A DNA stretch of 64,000 nt from Parascedosporium putredinis (Eukaryota; Ascomycota; Sordariomycetes; Microascales; Microascaceae): contig CASHTG010000003.1 of assembly GCA_949357655.1 (NCBI GenBank), positions 496,001-560,000 of the forward strand. The letters run 5' to 3'. The position numbers were made by a program, and so were the translations under genes. This document shows, in pieces, positions 23,900 through 36,331 of this stretch (position 1 is the first letter of the stretch; the number at the start of each line of letters is the position of its first letter). Under the pieces are notes generated by a model. The model did no database searches, was not told the DNA's origin, and saw only the letters and a list, made by a program, of their open reading frames with translations.

Positions 23900-26700
23900 A
23901 TGAGTGACCGTCGGGATCAGGCGTACGACGCCGACCCCCGATACCCTCTTACGACGAGGCTGTCGCCGGCGGCACTTTTGGAGCCACGATGACCACGACG
24001 CCGAGACGGAATCGCAGTCCTTACTGCCCTCACAGAGCAATGCCGGCCCTTCACGGCGACATCCTGCGGGGTACAGGCCGCCCACCGTCGAGACGGACGA
24101 CGAAGGTAGCGAGTGGACGAGCGAGGATGACGACGAGACCACCCAGGTCCGACGGGAGATTCACGAAATGGAAATCGAGGAGGCCGAGGACAGCCGGTCG
24201 CGATCCATCTTTGGCAAACGCATGCCCTTTTCCCTGACCCTGCCCAAGTGGAGGTGGTCTTGGCGCTTCCGGATACCGCGGCCCCAGATTCGATTGCCCT
24301 CTAGGGCACCGGACACCAGTAACGACACCGAGGCCCGGACGGAGGAAGGGGAGGAGGAGTCTACGCCGAGGAGGAGGTGGGGGCTGCAGGCCTTGCGCGA
24401 CGTGGACCCGTCCGTGGTCCTGATTTTTGTTGCCCGAATCATGGCCCTATTCGTCCTCATTGGCTTCTTTTACGTCATCTTCATAAGCGACTTCTTGACA
24501 GGTGCCGCTTCGCGCGTCGGAGGGGCATGCGGCCCGGCCTCGAAGATCTCCGCATATTCTTACACAACCATCTTGACGAGGCGCACATGCGCGCATCAGT
24601 CAAGCACTTTACCCAGTACGCCCACATAGCCGGCACGGAGGGCGACTATGCTTTGGCCGAAGATGTTCGCGAAATGTTCATCCGTGCTGGGCTGGATGAC
24701 GTGGTCATGGAACGGTACCACGCCTACTTGAATTACCCTAGGGTCGATGGCCGTGCCGTAGAGATCCTCGGTGCCGATGACAAGCCCGTCTGGTCTGCGA
24801 AGCTAGAGGAGGAGGATGTTGGTTCGACCACCGCGGGAAGGCAGACGCTCGCTTTTCACGCTCACTCCAAAACCGGCACCGTGCAGGGTCCCCTCATCTA
24901 TGCCAACTACGGCTCGCGCGAGGATTTCGCCAAGCTCAAGGAGGCCAAAATCGAGACCAAGGGAGCAATCGCCCTCGTGAGGTACGCCGGCACCCAGAAG
25001 GACCTGGCATTGAAGGTCAAGGCTGCGGAGCTTGCCGGCTTCGTCGGCTGTATCGTTTACAACGACCCCGCCGATAACGGATTCAAGCTCGGCGACGTCG
25101 CCCCCAAGGGCCGCTTTATGCCCGCCGACGCCGTCCCTCGAGGCTCGACGAGCTCGTCGCGCTGGGTCGTGGGTGACGTACTTACCCCCGGCCAGCCAAG
25201 CACCAAGGATGCACCCCGTGACAAGAAAGCGGCGGCCGCTGCCCTCCCGGGTATCCCGAGCTTGCCTCTCTCTTCGCGGGATGCTGGTCCGCTGCTCAAG
25301 GCTCTCAAGGGCAAGGGCCAGCCGGCCTTCCACGCCTGGGTAGGAGGGGTACCCGATGTTGGCAAGTGGTGGACCGGCGACCAGTCGTCGCCCATCGTCC
25401 GTCTTAAGAACGAGCAGGACGAGGTCGAGATGCAGCCCGTCTACAACGTGTACGGCAGGATCGCCGGCATGGAGCAAGGCGAAAAGTCCATTATTGTCGG
25501 AAACCACCGCGACTCCCTCGCGTTCGGCGCCACGAACCCCCACAGCGGTACCTCGGTCATGATTGAGTTGGCCCGCGTGCTCGGCGATCTGCGCTCGCGC
25601 GGCTGGATCCCCCTTCGCACCATCGAGTTCATGTCGTGGGACGCGGCCGAGTACAACCTGATTGGATCGACCGAGTACGTCGAGCTCAACGAGCAGACTC
25701 TCCGCGACAACGCCTGGGCCTACATCAATCTCGACCGCACCGTCGTGGGCGGCGAGTTCCACGCCTCCGGCTCCCCGTCTTCAATAAGCTGCTCCTGCGG
25801 ATCCTCGACCGTCTCTGGGACCCGGCCTTCAACACCACCCTGCGCGAGGTCTGGAACAACCGCCGCGGCGTCCTCGAGAACCTCGATTGCACGAGCGACT
25901 ACCTCCCCTTCCAGAGCATCGTTGGCACCAGCTCCATCGAACTCGGCTTCCGCGGCGAGGACTTCCCCGAGTACACTAGCTACGACAACTTTGAGTGGGT
26001 ACAGGCTGTCGGCGATCCAGGCTTCGTTTACCACCGTATGATGGCCGAGGTCGTCGGACTCATGGTCCTGGAGCTCGCCGATCGGTACGTCATGCCCTAC
26101 GACATGGAGCACTACGCCAACAAGCTCGACACCTACGTCAAGGAGCTCGGTAAGTGGGCCAAGGGCGTCGCCGACGGTGCCAGCAAGAAGAAGAAGCCGG
26201 AGCTCGTGCTAGCCCCCTGACGGAGGCCATCAAGCTCGTCAGGACCAACGCCAGGGACTTTGCCCTCTGGGAGATGGAGTGGGATGCCAACATTCTCGGG
26301 TCCGGGGATGGGAGTCCGCTTCGATGAACATCAGGAGGAAGGATTACAATGATCGCATGTCTCGGTTCGAGACGGCGCTTTTGGACCCTGCAGGGGTGAG
26401 TCAGCCCCATACCTACCTACCTCTCTCCCCCTTTTCAAATCTTCCAGCGTGAACCTTCGTCTACGTGTGCAGTGACTTCAAACAGCTGCTAACCTTTGCC
26501 CCTTTCTTTTTTAGATCCCCGAACGGACTCAGTTCAAACACACCGTTTTTGGGCCCTCCCGCTGGGATGACACCGCCAAGTCCCAGTTCCCCGGCATCCG
26601 CGCCCTCGTTGAGGACGGCAAGTGGACCGAGGCCAACGTCCTTGTCGGCCAGACCGCCGGTCTTCTCGTGAAGGCTGCCGAGGTCCTCAACCTTGGATAA
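23900..26700 (+). CDS. transferrin receptor-like/M28B family membrane protein, probable pseudopeptidase (Tre1/Tre2-like)
   Basis: The architecture is that of glutamate carboxypeptidase II and the transferrin receptor: a cytosolic tail, one transmembrane span (VVLIFVARIMALFVLIGFFY, about residues 170-192), a PA domain, an M28 peptidase-like domain and a C-terminal dimerisation domain. Exons are 23900-26395 and 26515-26700 (branch point CTAAC near 26489). The core GNHRDSLAFGATNPHSG and MSWDAAEYN align with GCPII, but its Asp zinc ligand reads Asn, the catalytic Glu reads Ala, and the last His ligand reads as Thr/Tyr in YTSYDNFEW. Catalysis is therefore doubtful. Yeast Tre1 and Tre2 are such non-enzymatic homologues, working with Bsd2 and the ubiquitin ligase Rsp5 in turnover of the metal transporter Smf1. 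The tail has IPSYDEAVAGG, a PPxY-like site. Six one-base breaks (near 23937, 23978, 24515, 25774, 26215, 26305) restore 896 codons. Confidence 0.85.
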
Positions 26701-28053
26701 CCGCCTCTCTCTCAGACAAAGAGTGACGGTGGAGAATTGCAAAGGCGTTCCTGGCGCGCGCCACCTAACCTGGCGGGGGGCCCTGTACGCTGGTTAACCG
26801 GTCTTGTTTATTATAAACAATCTTTCTCACGTTTCTCCTTGCCATGCGCCCCCCTCTACCCCGGCTAGGGCTAAAGGGTGGGGAGAGAAGCGGGAGGCTT
26901 ATGTATGCTTATGGATGGGTGGTTTCATCTTTCAGAAGAGGTTGGAGACGAGCAGCCGCGGCTCGCAACGGGGAAAAACATGTCCATATCTCCCCGTGTT
27001 TGACGAGGCCCTCGCCGCCCCTTTCCTTTTTGGGGGTGTCTTTTCTTTTTCAGTTTTGTTCTCTTCTTCTGCTTTCTTTTCGTTTGCATCAGTTTGGAGT
27101 TCAGGAAACAGGTCTGCAGACACTCAAACGAGCATCAGCGCCCGGGCTCCCATGGTCATCATCCCGCCGCGCAGTCTCTTCCCCCATCACTTTCTTCATC
27201 TCCTATGTTGTTTCTTCTTTTTTTTCTTTTTCGCCCTCCTTCCGACGCTATCGCTTTTTTCTTTCCCTTCTATGTTCTTTACCTGCTCTCGCTGAAGGCG
27301 TTGGACAAGGAGGGCCCGTTGAAATTTACGTCAAGATAATTTTTTTGTTCACTTTGTTTTCGTCGTTTTACCTTTTTCCCCTCATATATATATAAAAGGA
27401 AGGGAGAGAGGGGGAAGGGGAGCACGGGGAAAAAGGCCTCGGATGGTCTTTGTATTTTGCCTACCATCTCGTACGTATTCAGGAGAAATGTAAACATTCA
27501 TCGTGCCCATCTTCGTTTCTTCATTCTTTTGGAGGATTTGAGTGCTTGACTCGTGTGGAAATCCTTGTGCGTGCTGCTTACCTACCACCCCATCTCGTAC
27601 GGAACGAACACAACTTGATCGGATAGTGCCCTCACATCGAGTGAGGTTTAGTTTGGGACAGAGTCACTGCACGTTGTCAAGCAAGCTAGAGGAGAAAAGA
27701 ATGGAAAAGATAAAAATCGATATAAAAGAGAACAAGGGACAGCACGCAGGGCACAAAAAGGCTCAAGGCAATTAAGGTATGTACAGGAGCGGCGCTTTTC
27801 TTCTCTCGCAAGTTACAAAAAAACACTCAAGCTTCTCTCCACCGCCACATCATGCATGACTCGCGACGCTGCCATTCCGTCTCCGCCACCTTGGGGTAAG
27901 GGGAAAAAGGTGATAATAAAGGAAGAGAAAAGGAGGTTCCTTTGGCGCGGCTGCCGCTCCTATTCTTCTTTCCTGCGATCTCCTGATAGACTGCTAATTG
28001 ACGGGGACGTGGTTTCACTTCATCTCTGCTGGAAGATAGGCAATGCAGCGAGG
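26701..28053. other. convergent intergenic region
   Basis: Both neighbours end here. Long T/C-rich tracts occur at about 27020-27290, with a TATATATATA string near 27385. This is presumably UTR and terminator sequence. No gene recognised. Confidence 0.5.
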
Positions 28054-31000
28054 CTACAAGACGATGCCCTCCAGTTGCCTGCTCCGAATGTTCTCGAGGG
28101 TCTGATGGAAATGTTTCTTGCTGTGCTCTACAGACGCCGAGTCTTGCTGGTTGCCCGCGAGGTTGGAGTGAATCAGCTCGATGAGTCCGTTGAGGTACTT
28201 GGTCGTTACCTAGGTCAAATGTTAGCAGCTTGTAAGGGAATGTGTGTGTCGAGGCGACGCTGGAGTTAGGGATACGTACGGATTCATTTCCTTGGTCAAA
28301 GTAGTAGACGTAGCGGTCCAGTATCTCCACAAACAGCTCGATCGAGGTAGCCGTCTCCATGCAGGAGTCGGCCACACGGAGCGCCCGCTGTAGACACTCG
28401 AGAACGCGCTTGCCGTCACGGTAGAGCTAGGAGGATATAAATGTTAACATTTCCATCTGAAAAGCCTTTACAAGCGGGAAAGGAGTGTAACTTGGGAAAG
28501 GAAGCTGTGAAAAAGAAAACAAAACGTACCTCGGGTCCTTCCTGCTCCCCAACAGGTTCCGGCTGGCCCGGCTGCGGCGTCGCCCACCACAAGTGGCTGG
28601 CGAGGTACACGGCCCGGCACTGATCCGGTTTCCTGAGCAGCTTGCTACCATGCTGCGCGCACTTGGTGATGAGGGTGTCGTAGTTTTCCCTTCCAAAGTT
28701 CCGCGTCTGGTGGAGCGCGCTGGCGACGACGCACACGGCCTGGAACTGCGCCTTGGAATCCGAAATGGCCTCCTCGTACACGGTAAACGCCTGCGCGAAG
28801 AACTCGTACGCCACCTCCTCGAAGCCGGTCTGGTCCGCCGTCTGGCCGGCAGCGCAGAAGAGTCGCAGGGCCAGCTCCGCCGCGCCCGCGCCGTTGACCC
28901 TGGTGTAGAGCGTGCTGATGGCCGAGTGCATAAACTTGTACAGGGCATTGCTCTGCGTCTCCCAGTTGTCGACGTAGTGCTCCTTGGCCTTGAACCGGTG
29001 CGCCAGCTTCATGCAGGCGGTGAGGAGAGGGGGCGTCGTCGTCCTAATCCGCTCGTTACCCTCGGAAAAGGCCTTGCGCACCATTTGTAGGAGGCGGAAC
29101 TGGACGTCATTGTCCTCGCTCTGGAGTAGATGAACGAGCCGGGCGAGCCAGCCTTGTTCCTCAATAGTCTCGTCCGTCTCCGCACGTCGCTGGCTAGCTA
29201 CGGGGTAGCTTCCTGAGGACGGTGAGCTTTCCTTGATGATGACCTTGAGCACCTCCAACACGCTCTCCAGCTCGGCCGTGGTCGATATGGCCGTCTTGTG
29301 CTTGAGGAGGGTACGCGCGACCTCGCCAGCCAGCGCCCTCCTGGTAGGGTAGCCCTGGGCTTGGCATAGGGGAACGAATGTAGGGAGGGAAAGGGCGGTG
29401 AAAATGGAGACGTAGCGCGATAGGGGCGCGCGAAGGAGAGCGAGGAGGCTGCTCTGGGCGGGGGCGGAGTGAAGGTCGGCATTGTTCGCGTGCTCCCTAA
29501 CCTTTTGGACAGCATAGTCAAAGATCTGGTCGACATAGTCTAGCCTCTCGGGGTAGATGTTGAGAGCGAGGTTTGTGAGCGACACAAGGAGGGCGATGGT
29601 ATCTTGAATGGGGAGGTGCTGCGCACCCACGAGATGCTGCACTTGCGTGAAAAAGATCTCGTAGAGGTGGACGTTGGTAGGAATGCCCGGCTTGGCATCC
29701 TTGTCGGATCCGTTCGCGTCGGCGTCTGCATCACCTTCGGGCTTATCCGATGAGGCTTCATTAGCATCCGCGGCTTCGCCATCTTCCTTTGGCGCCTGGT
29801 CTTCCTCTGGCTTCTGTGAGTCTTCCTCAGCGCCGTTGCCATGAGCATCCGCGTCAGACTTATCGGCGTTATCGGCATCGGCAGAGTCGGCTGCCGCGGC
29901 ATCCATAGTAGCGCCGGCCGCCGCGCTGCCACTCTTCACATTCGCCCCCGGGGAGGCGAGGCTCTCCTTTCGAAGCTTCATATTTTCTAGCAGGGAAGCG
30001 AGAGCGTCGGCCTCGACCTTGGCTCGGTCATCGCCAGGCTCATTCTTGCCTTCGCGCTCAGCATAATCAGAGAGCCTATCCATCAATCCTATGACGATGG
30101 CCTTGACGTTCACATGGGGGTTCAGACGAGAGACGGCCCCAAGGAACTGGTCTAGTGTGTGGAGATGGAATTCGTCGGGGAAGACTTGAGTGATGACCTC
30201 TAGCAAGTACTCCTGGGCAAGGACGTCGCGGCACTGGACGACCTGCTCGAGAAGAGGACCTAGGATGGAGTTCTTATAGGTCTCGAGGTCTACCAGCTGG
30301 CTGAGCCGCACAATATTACTGCCAACCAAGAGCTGTAGCTCCTTTCGCTCGCGACTGCGCTGCTCCCGTTCGCGGGAGTGCCCTTGGTGTTGTAACCGGA
30401 CCCAGAGTTTGTTCATCTCGACAAAGTTGGTAAGTATAAAGTTGATAGAATCCTGTAAGTTTCCTTCGGGTCCGTCACCATCGCCGGTCGGTAGGAAGTC
30501 CCGTGCCTGCCCAGAGAGATAGTATCTGAGGAAGAGACCCCGAATGGGGTGCTGTACACCACGGCTCATGTCCATCATGTCCTTCATTAATTCCTTGACA
30601 GGGGCATCTTCTATAGACATGTAGGCAGTGCCGACGGTGATCATGAGGTACATTCTGGGTACGATGTTGCCGGCATACTGAACAAGTTCGTAAAGATCGG
30701 CAAGGTGGTTGACGGGGTGGTTTTCGCGGAGATGGACGGAAAGATACCGAAGAGCGTCAAACACGGCCATGTATAGCTCGTAGTACTGCTTAGGGCCGAG
30801 GCTGGAGGTTCGGAGCTCGGAAACTAGTGTGGAGCTACATATAGGCAAAGAGAGGACAATCAGCTAGCTGGCCGGGCTAGGCTCGCGTCACCAGACAAGA
30901 CAGACGGCGACAATACAGGCAATTGCAAGGGAAGCTGCACAATCCGGAGGGGGTCGGGGTCGACATACCAACATTTGAGAGCATCCATAAGCTTTCCGGG

Positions 31001-31105
31001 AGTATCCAAGCATTTGCGCATTAGGGCCGTCTGTTGTCGAACGGCGACGAGGGCATCCTCAAGCAAGCGGGCCTGGTCCTCCGGCGCGGGAGGAGAAGCC
31101 ATCAT
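28054..31105 (-). CDS. VPS35: retromer cargo-recognition subunit Vps35
   Basis: Vps35 is the alpha-solenoid backbone of retromer, which recycles cargo such as the Vps10 receptor from endosomes to the Golgi. There are four exons: 31105-30969, 30834-28530, 28426-28280 and 28209-28054, giving 914 residues with no frame break. The N-terminus reads EDQARLLEDALVAVRQQTAL and LMDALKCC. The Vps26-binding motif appears as PRMYLM, where PRLYL is usual. HPIRGLFLRYYL follows. The solenoid continues to a C-terminus with FVEILDRYVYYFDQGNESV and LNGLIELIHSNL. An Ala/Asp/Glu-rich low-complexity insert of roughly 80 residues sits near residues 340-420 (nucleotides about 29690-29950), in the linker between the two halves. 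The start could be 31105 or 31102 (MM). A further in-frame ATG at 31144 would add 13 residues that I consider untranslated. Confidence 0.96.
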
Positions 31106-34100
31106 CTTGGATAAGCCGGGGATCGACAACGGGTGCTGAATCACTCCAGTTTGAGCTCCGATCGGTAGCGGGAGGAGCGCGCGGGAATCTCAAGGCGCGG
31201 GTGGGGAGGGAAAGTTGGCCAGGAGATCCCGATATCAAAAGCCGGAGCAAGCGGGCGCAGGCGCTGTGTCGAGGGAAACTCAAGAAGAAAGAAAAAAAGA
31301 GCTCCGAATGGACAAGGACGGCGAGAAGAGGTAGAGCCACCTACTTGGCCGACAAAGTGGTGGATTGCCGTCGACAAAGGCAAGGTGGAATCGGAGGGGA
31401 GGGGCGGGAAACTCGGGGATGATCTTGATATTACACTTCCATGATATTGATCGACGAATAGCGGGATGTGATGGGTGATGCCTCCTGGGTTCCAGGAACC
31501 ACAAAGGTGGGAGGTAGCTTACCTAATCAGAGAGGCTTTGGAGCTGGGGGACCTTTCTCCGAAGAGAGAAAGGGGGTGGAGAGGGGCTTCGGTGGGCTGA
31601 AGCTCCCCGAAAGCAGTTCGATGACGACGCTAGCACGTGACTGGTCGGCGAAATGTATGGCCCGAAAGCTTCTCCCATGGGCTGAATGCGCGCTGCGCGG
31701 GTCTGTTCAGGTGTTCAGGAGAGCACACCGGGCTGTCCCGCCCCGCCCGCGCTATCGCTCATTAGGAGCTACAGAGCTGAGAGCACTGAACCAGGCTCAA
31801 GCGAACTGGCTCTGTTATCATCGGATGAGCTCCAGCTCTGGTTCAATTCTATCAAGAGCGCTATCAACCACCACGTATTTAATTTTGCCGACACCCGAAG
31901 ACATCGAACTTGGGCTATGTTCCCTTTCATGCAACCTGAGACTTTCGTTGAAGCTCAATGGCAGGATCTCAAGAACATGCTCCGTCAATGGATCTCTTGA
32001 CCAGGCGCACCAAACGTCTCGCAGCTTCAGATGAGAGCTCATGGCTACATATGTAGCTGTGGTCGAAAGGTCACACTTACCTTTTGGGGGAGAGCCGTAC
32101 CTCTCCTCTGCCTGAATTCGTCTCTTCCTTTCCCTTCTTTTCTTTGCCCCCTTCCCACGACCTACTGCAGAGGCGAGTCGAGGGCAGAGAGAAAAGTGAG
32201 CAGAGAGACATGGGAGAGGCCAGCGTCTGTTGGACAACCGTCTCATCTTGACTCGACGTCCTTACATTGGTTCGGCTCGGGCATTTCTCGACGCAGTCCC
32301 CTCTTCAGCCTCGGCTGCTTGCATCGGTCCCACGGATTTCTGCAGCTTCTAAAGAGACGATGGTTCATTCGGGAACTCGGCAGTGGAGCTTGGTATTTCT
32401 ACAACGGCCGTCGGGCTCCCATCTTTCCTTCCCCTCCTCCTCTTTATTTTTTTCTTTGTGACCCTTTCATTTCCCATCTGTCTTGCTCATATCTAGGGAC
32501 TCCCGTTCCCGGATGGAAGGGAGGGAGGGAGACCAAAAGAGAGGGTGGGGGCCGGCTAATATGCTGGTGAGAAGGGCCCGGATACAATACACAGGCTGGT
32601 GTAAGATCGTTCGCCCTGGAACACCCAAAAGGTCACGATGGGCTTGGTTCGTCCCAAGAAGAGGCCAAGGACGAAGAGCAGTTTCGCCCCCGCGGCTATT
32701 ATATTGTCTCCCCTTAACCTCGGGAGTAGGACGCTACCATGTGCCACTAAGGTTGATAGTTGGCTCCTTGAACGGAAATAGAAAGAGAAAGAAGAAGAGA
32801 AAAAAGAATGGGCTGCGCCCGAGTCTAGTAGCACAGATGCTCACCAGCAAATCGGTGTTTCTTCTATAAAAAGATGCTAGCGTTATCACCATGCCCTGTC
32901 CAATAACGGCTGACATGGCTCAGAGTCATCAGAGTCGTACACTGGCCGGCGAGTGGCCCCGACCGTGAAGCATGGGTTAAAGCATCGTCCCCGCGGGAGC
33001 GAGTCCAACTCGAGAGCGCGGGTTGATATACCAAGACATCCTGGAACGTTGTTTCCAGAGTTTCGGCTTCCTCGAAGGTCTTGGCCCGGCTCTGAGCATG
33101 CCGAGCAACCGTAGTGGCGGGTCCGTCACTCTTTTTCATACGTCTACCAGAGGTAAGCGCGAACAGCAAGAGACGGGGCAAAGGACAATGATGTGCTCCA
33201 ACATCGACTCCCTGGATTGTAAGAAACACGCTATCCTCGAGAGACTGGGGTAGAGTAGCTTAGGCAAACGGCGGAAGAACAAAAAAGCACAGAACTCTCG
33301 AGTCGGGCCCTAGTCCTGGATGTTTCCTCTCGGCCCTCGAATCCCCAGCGAAAGAAGTCGGAGAGAAGAGGTCAAGGGGTGTCTTCAATGTTCCGAGCGT
33401 CCATTGGGTCAGTCCTCCACGAGAGCCGCCCCACGTGCAGGAATTCAAAACGCGAACCGCCTTGGATCGTGTTGGGCCACGCCCCTCCTCCTTTGCCTCT
33501 CTTCAACATGGGGACTCTCGAGCAAGATGGATCCATGTTTCCCAGATCCTCGACCTGGCAGTTTGCGCAGGCCCAGACTAAGAAAAGCTTAATCAGAACT
33601 TCCCGAGCTTAATTCTTTTTGTCTTCTCCTTTGTTCCTTGTATTGCTATTCACCTAGGGCTTCCTGCAGCATGTTGCCGTCCCGGCTGCAACCATACATC
33701 CCTTAGATCCAATTCTTTCCTCGATGGTTGGTTGCGTCCAGGAATTTCGAGTTCCGGCCCCACCATCCCCGAGTCCCGATCTCAGTCTTGCCTACTTTGC
33801 TTCCGAGCCTCGCACACACGCACACACGTTCCCGCGCATTCATTCGCGAGAGATGCATGCGGCCTTCTTTTTCTTCCTCCTTTCCTTTCGCTCAAATCCA
33901 ACGTCCAAAAACGAAATAAACTAATTTTGCTTGCATCGCATTCAAAGATTGCGTTCTTTTCTTTTTTTTTGTTTCCCCCAGTTGGGATTTTCCCCTTCGT
34001 CTACGTCGCACCCAATCGGAAAGACCCTGCTCGAAAAAGCCGTAGGGTTGGAACATGAAACCGTCAAACACGGGGCTTGCCAAGACTTGTATGATGGGCA

Positions 34101-34957
34101 CTGTCTTCAGGCATCGTACAAACGCCCACCCCTTGAGGAGGGAGCAAAGACGTACACAGAAGAAGAAAAAAACGTGCGGCTCCTAGCTCTAGGCCAGAGC
34201 TCCTTCTTTCCTCTCCCCTGCCCCCGTTCCACGCCAAGTCCGCGCTTTTCTCAGTTTTGTCGCATCGTGAAAGCTTCGTCGGACCCCTCGCGGGGGCTCT
34301 AGGCCGTGGGAGGGACAGCCGCCGTCGCACGCCCCCTTGGCTCTTACTCATCCTTGACTACCCAGAGCAAGCCCACTCCCTCAGACAGGGTCCGCCCTTC
34401 GACGGAGAGAGGTTGCGAGGGAGCAATTGATCTCTTTATCCGCCATTCCTCCCTCTTCTAGCTCTCTCCTCTCTCCTCCGGAATTCCTGATCGCCGTCGG
34501 ATGTTTATCGCATCCGCCCACGCCCCTGGCGGTGGAACGGCTCTACTCGTCTTTCCCTGTGCGCTGGGACTTTTTTTTGCCCTTCCTGCTGTCTCCTTGC
34601 CCTTTTCTTTGTATCGTGACGTGACCCGCGGTGTGTTATCTCCCGTTTCCGGCCCCCGACGATGGCGGCCTCGAATCTGTTTCGTTATATACCTCGTAAA
34701 AGAAACCGCTCCCACACATCGTGACACTCCCTCTCTCTCTCTTTCTCTCTCCTTCGTGTAAGCCGCATACAAGTCCAGCCTGGTGAACATCTCCACTTTA
34801 CTCCATCCTCCCACTTCGCTTCTTGGTGCCGGTCGCCCCTTTTTTTCTTCTCTTCTTATCTTTATATATATTAATTCTTTTTTAAATTCTCTTCTTTCAC
34901 CAAGGCCGGCCTTGCCACTACTTCACGCCTTTTTTCCGAGAAACCTTTTGAAAAAGA

Positions 34958-34995
<38 letters not shown>

Positions 34996-34999
34996 CACC
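31106..34999. other. 3.9-kb divergent intergenic region
   Basis: It separates VPS35 from the PEBP gene. Purine-rich sequence at about 31270-31310 fits a minus-strand VPS35 leader. CT-rich sequence at about 34430-34900, including a (CT)n stretch near 34729-34752, fits the leader of the plus-strand gene, and a CA microsatellite abuts its start codon. No gene or RNA was recognised in between. Confidence 0.5.
34961..34992 (+). repeat. (CA)16 microsatellite in a 5' leader
   Basis: Sixteen uninterrupted CA units end seven bases before the start codon of the PEBP gene at 35000. The string CCCACC forms the start context. Confidence 0.97.
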
Positions 35000-36331
35000 A
35001 TGTACGTATCAGTGTCCAGCGTCTTGGGCTTCGCCCTATCCACCTGCGCCCTCGCCAGCGCCGCCTCCTCGGACGACATCATCATCCGCCGCCAAAACCC
35101 CGTCAACGCCAACAGTGTGACGACCGCCGACTTCAAGTCCCGTTTCGTGCAGTCCGGCATCGTTCCCGAGGTCATCGCCGCGCTCGACCCTCCGTCTCCT
35201 TCTACGCCTCCTACAAGACTAGCTCGGGCGGCGATGCTCTTCTCGTCCCTGGTTCCACTTTGACCGTTGCCGGTAAGTCTTTTATACACATCCTCCGAGC
35301 CCAGGGACATGTTCACAGAGCTTCTATTGCGTTCATTCTTGTCTCCCGCCCGCTTTCTCCCTACGCTATTTCTGAGCTGGACTAATAACACGCTCCCATC
35401 ATCTCAGAGGCTGCCTTCCCGTTTGAGTTCTCCGTAGAGAACCTCAATAACGCCACCGGCATCACCTCCAGCACCAGGTTCTTGATCTACCTTGTAAGTC
35501 AATCTCCCTCTCCACTCCTCCCCCAATCAGCCATCTCGAACCATGGAAAAGAAGAGAGTAAAGAAGAAAGAAGAAAGAGCAGCAGATGAGATGGGTGGGG
35601 CAAGTTGGGCAACAAAACATAAACACGCCAGTATTGTTATCTAACCGCCATCTCCGGGAAACTCTAGCTCGATGCCGATGCCCCGAGCCGCGACCAGCCC
35701 AACTCGCGCAACCTCCGCCACTACCTCGCCGGCAACTACACCCTCTCCAACTCGGGCTCCAGCGTCCTCTCCACCGCCCAGCGCCTCTTCCTCCCCTCCG
35801 CTCTGGGCTTCCCTTCACCCCCTTCCAGGCACCCCAGCCCGCCGCCAACACCGGCGTTCACCGCTTCATCTACGCCCTCTACACCCAGCCGCCCAATTTC
35901 AACACCGCCAACTTTGACTCCGTCGGCATGTCGCCCGAAACTTCCAACTGGAGCGTAAGTCCTCTCTCTCTTCATTTCTTTTGCTCTCCTCCTCTTTCCT
36001 CCCCATGATGATATTCTCTTGTTCACGACAAAAGATATGCAAAAGAAGGGGAAAAAGAGAACGAGGATACACAAATGTACACCCAGATCTAACTCGAGCG
36101 TTTTCTTTCCCACAGCTTCCCGACTGGCGAATGCAGCTCGGCCTCGGCCCCGCCATCGGCGCCACTTTCTTCACCATCGACACCAACGCCAACAACGGCC
36201 AAGGTACCAGCGGCCAGGTCGACACCGCCGCTCAGGGCGGCGCCACCGTTGCTGGCGCTTCCACCATCTCGTCCTCTCGGTCCGTGGCCGCCCTCGCGGC
36301 CCTTGCCGTCGTTGCCCGTCTAGTCATGTAG
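35000..36331 (+). CDS. secreted phosphatidylethanolamine-binding protein (PEBP) family, probable GPI-anchored
   Basis: This is a PEBP/RKIP-fold protein of the secreted fungal type. There are four exons: 35000-35272, 35408-35493, 35668-35954 and 36116-36331. The reconstructed length is 287 residues. A signal peptide of about 20 residues (VLGFALSTCALASAAS) starts the protein. The ligand-pocket motifs are LDADAPSRDQ at about residue 121, matching the family DPDAP region, and TGVHRFIYALY, matching GxHR. The C-terminus is Ser/Gly/Ala-rich and ends in a hydrophobic stretch (SVAALAALAVVARLVM) after a small-residue region, which suggests a GPI-anchor signal. Asn-Ala-Thr and Asn-Tyr-Thr sites could be glycosylated. 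Two one-base breaks occur at CCC runs near 35189 and 35812; with them allowed for, all exon phases agree. The natural ligand is unknown. Confidence 0.88.

Noticed and set aside
24803..25762. 319-codon minus-strand frame
   Set aside because: It is the antisense shadow of the Tre-like gene, produced by strong third-position GC bias.
34729..34752. (CT)n stretch as a separate repeat element
   Set aside because: It is part of a longer pyrimidine-rich leader typical of fungal promoters, with interruptions.
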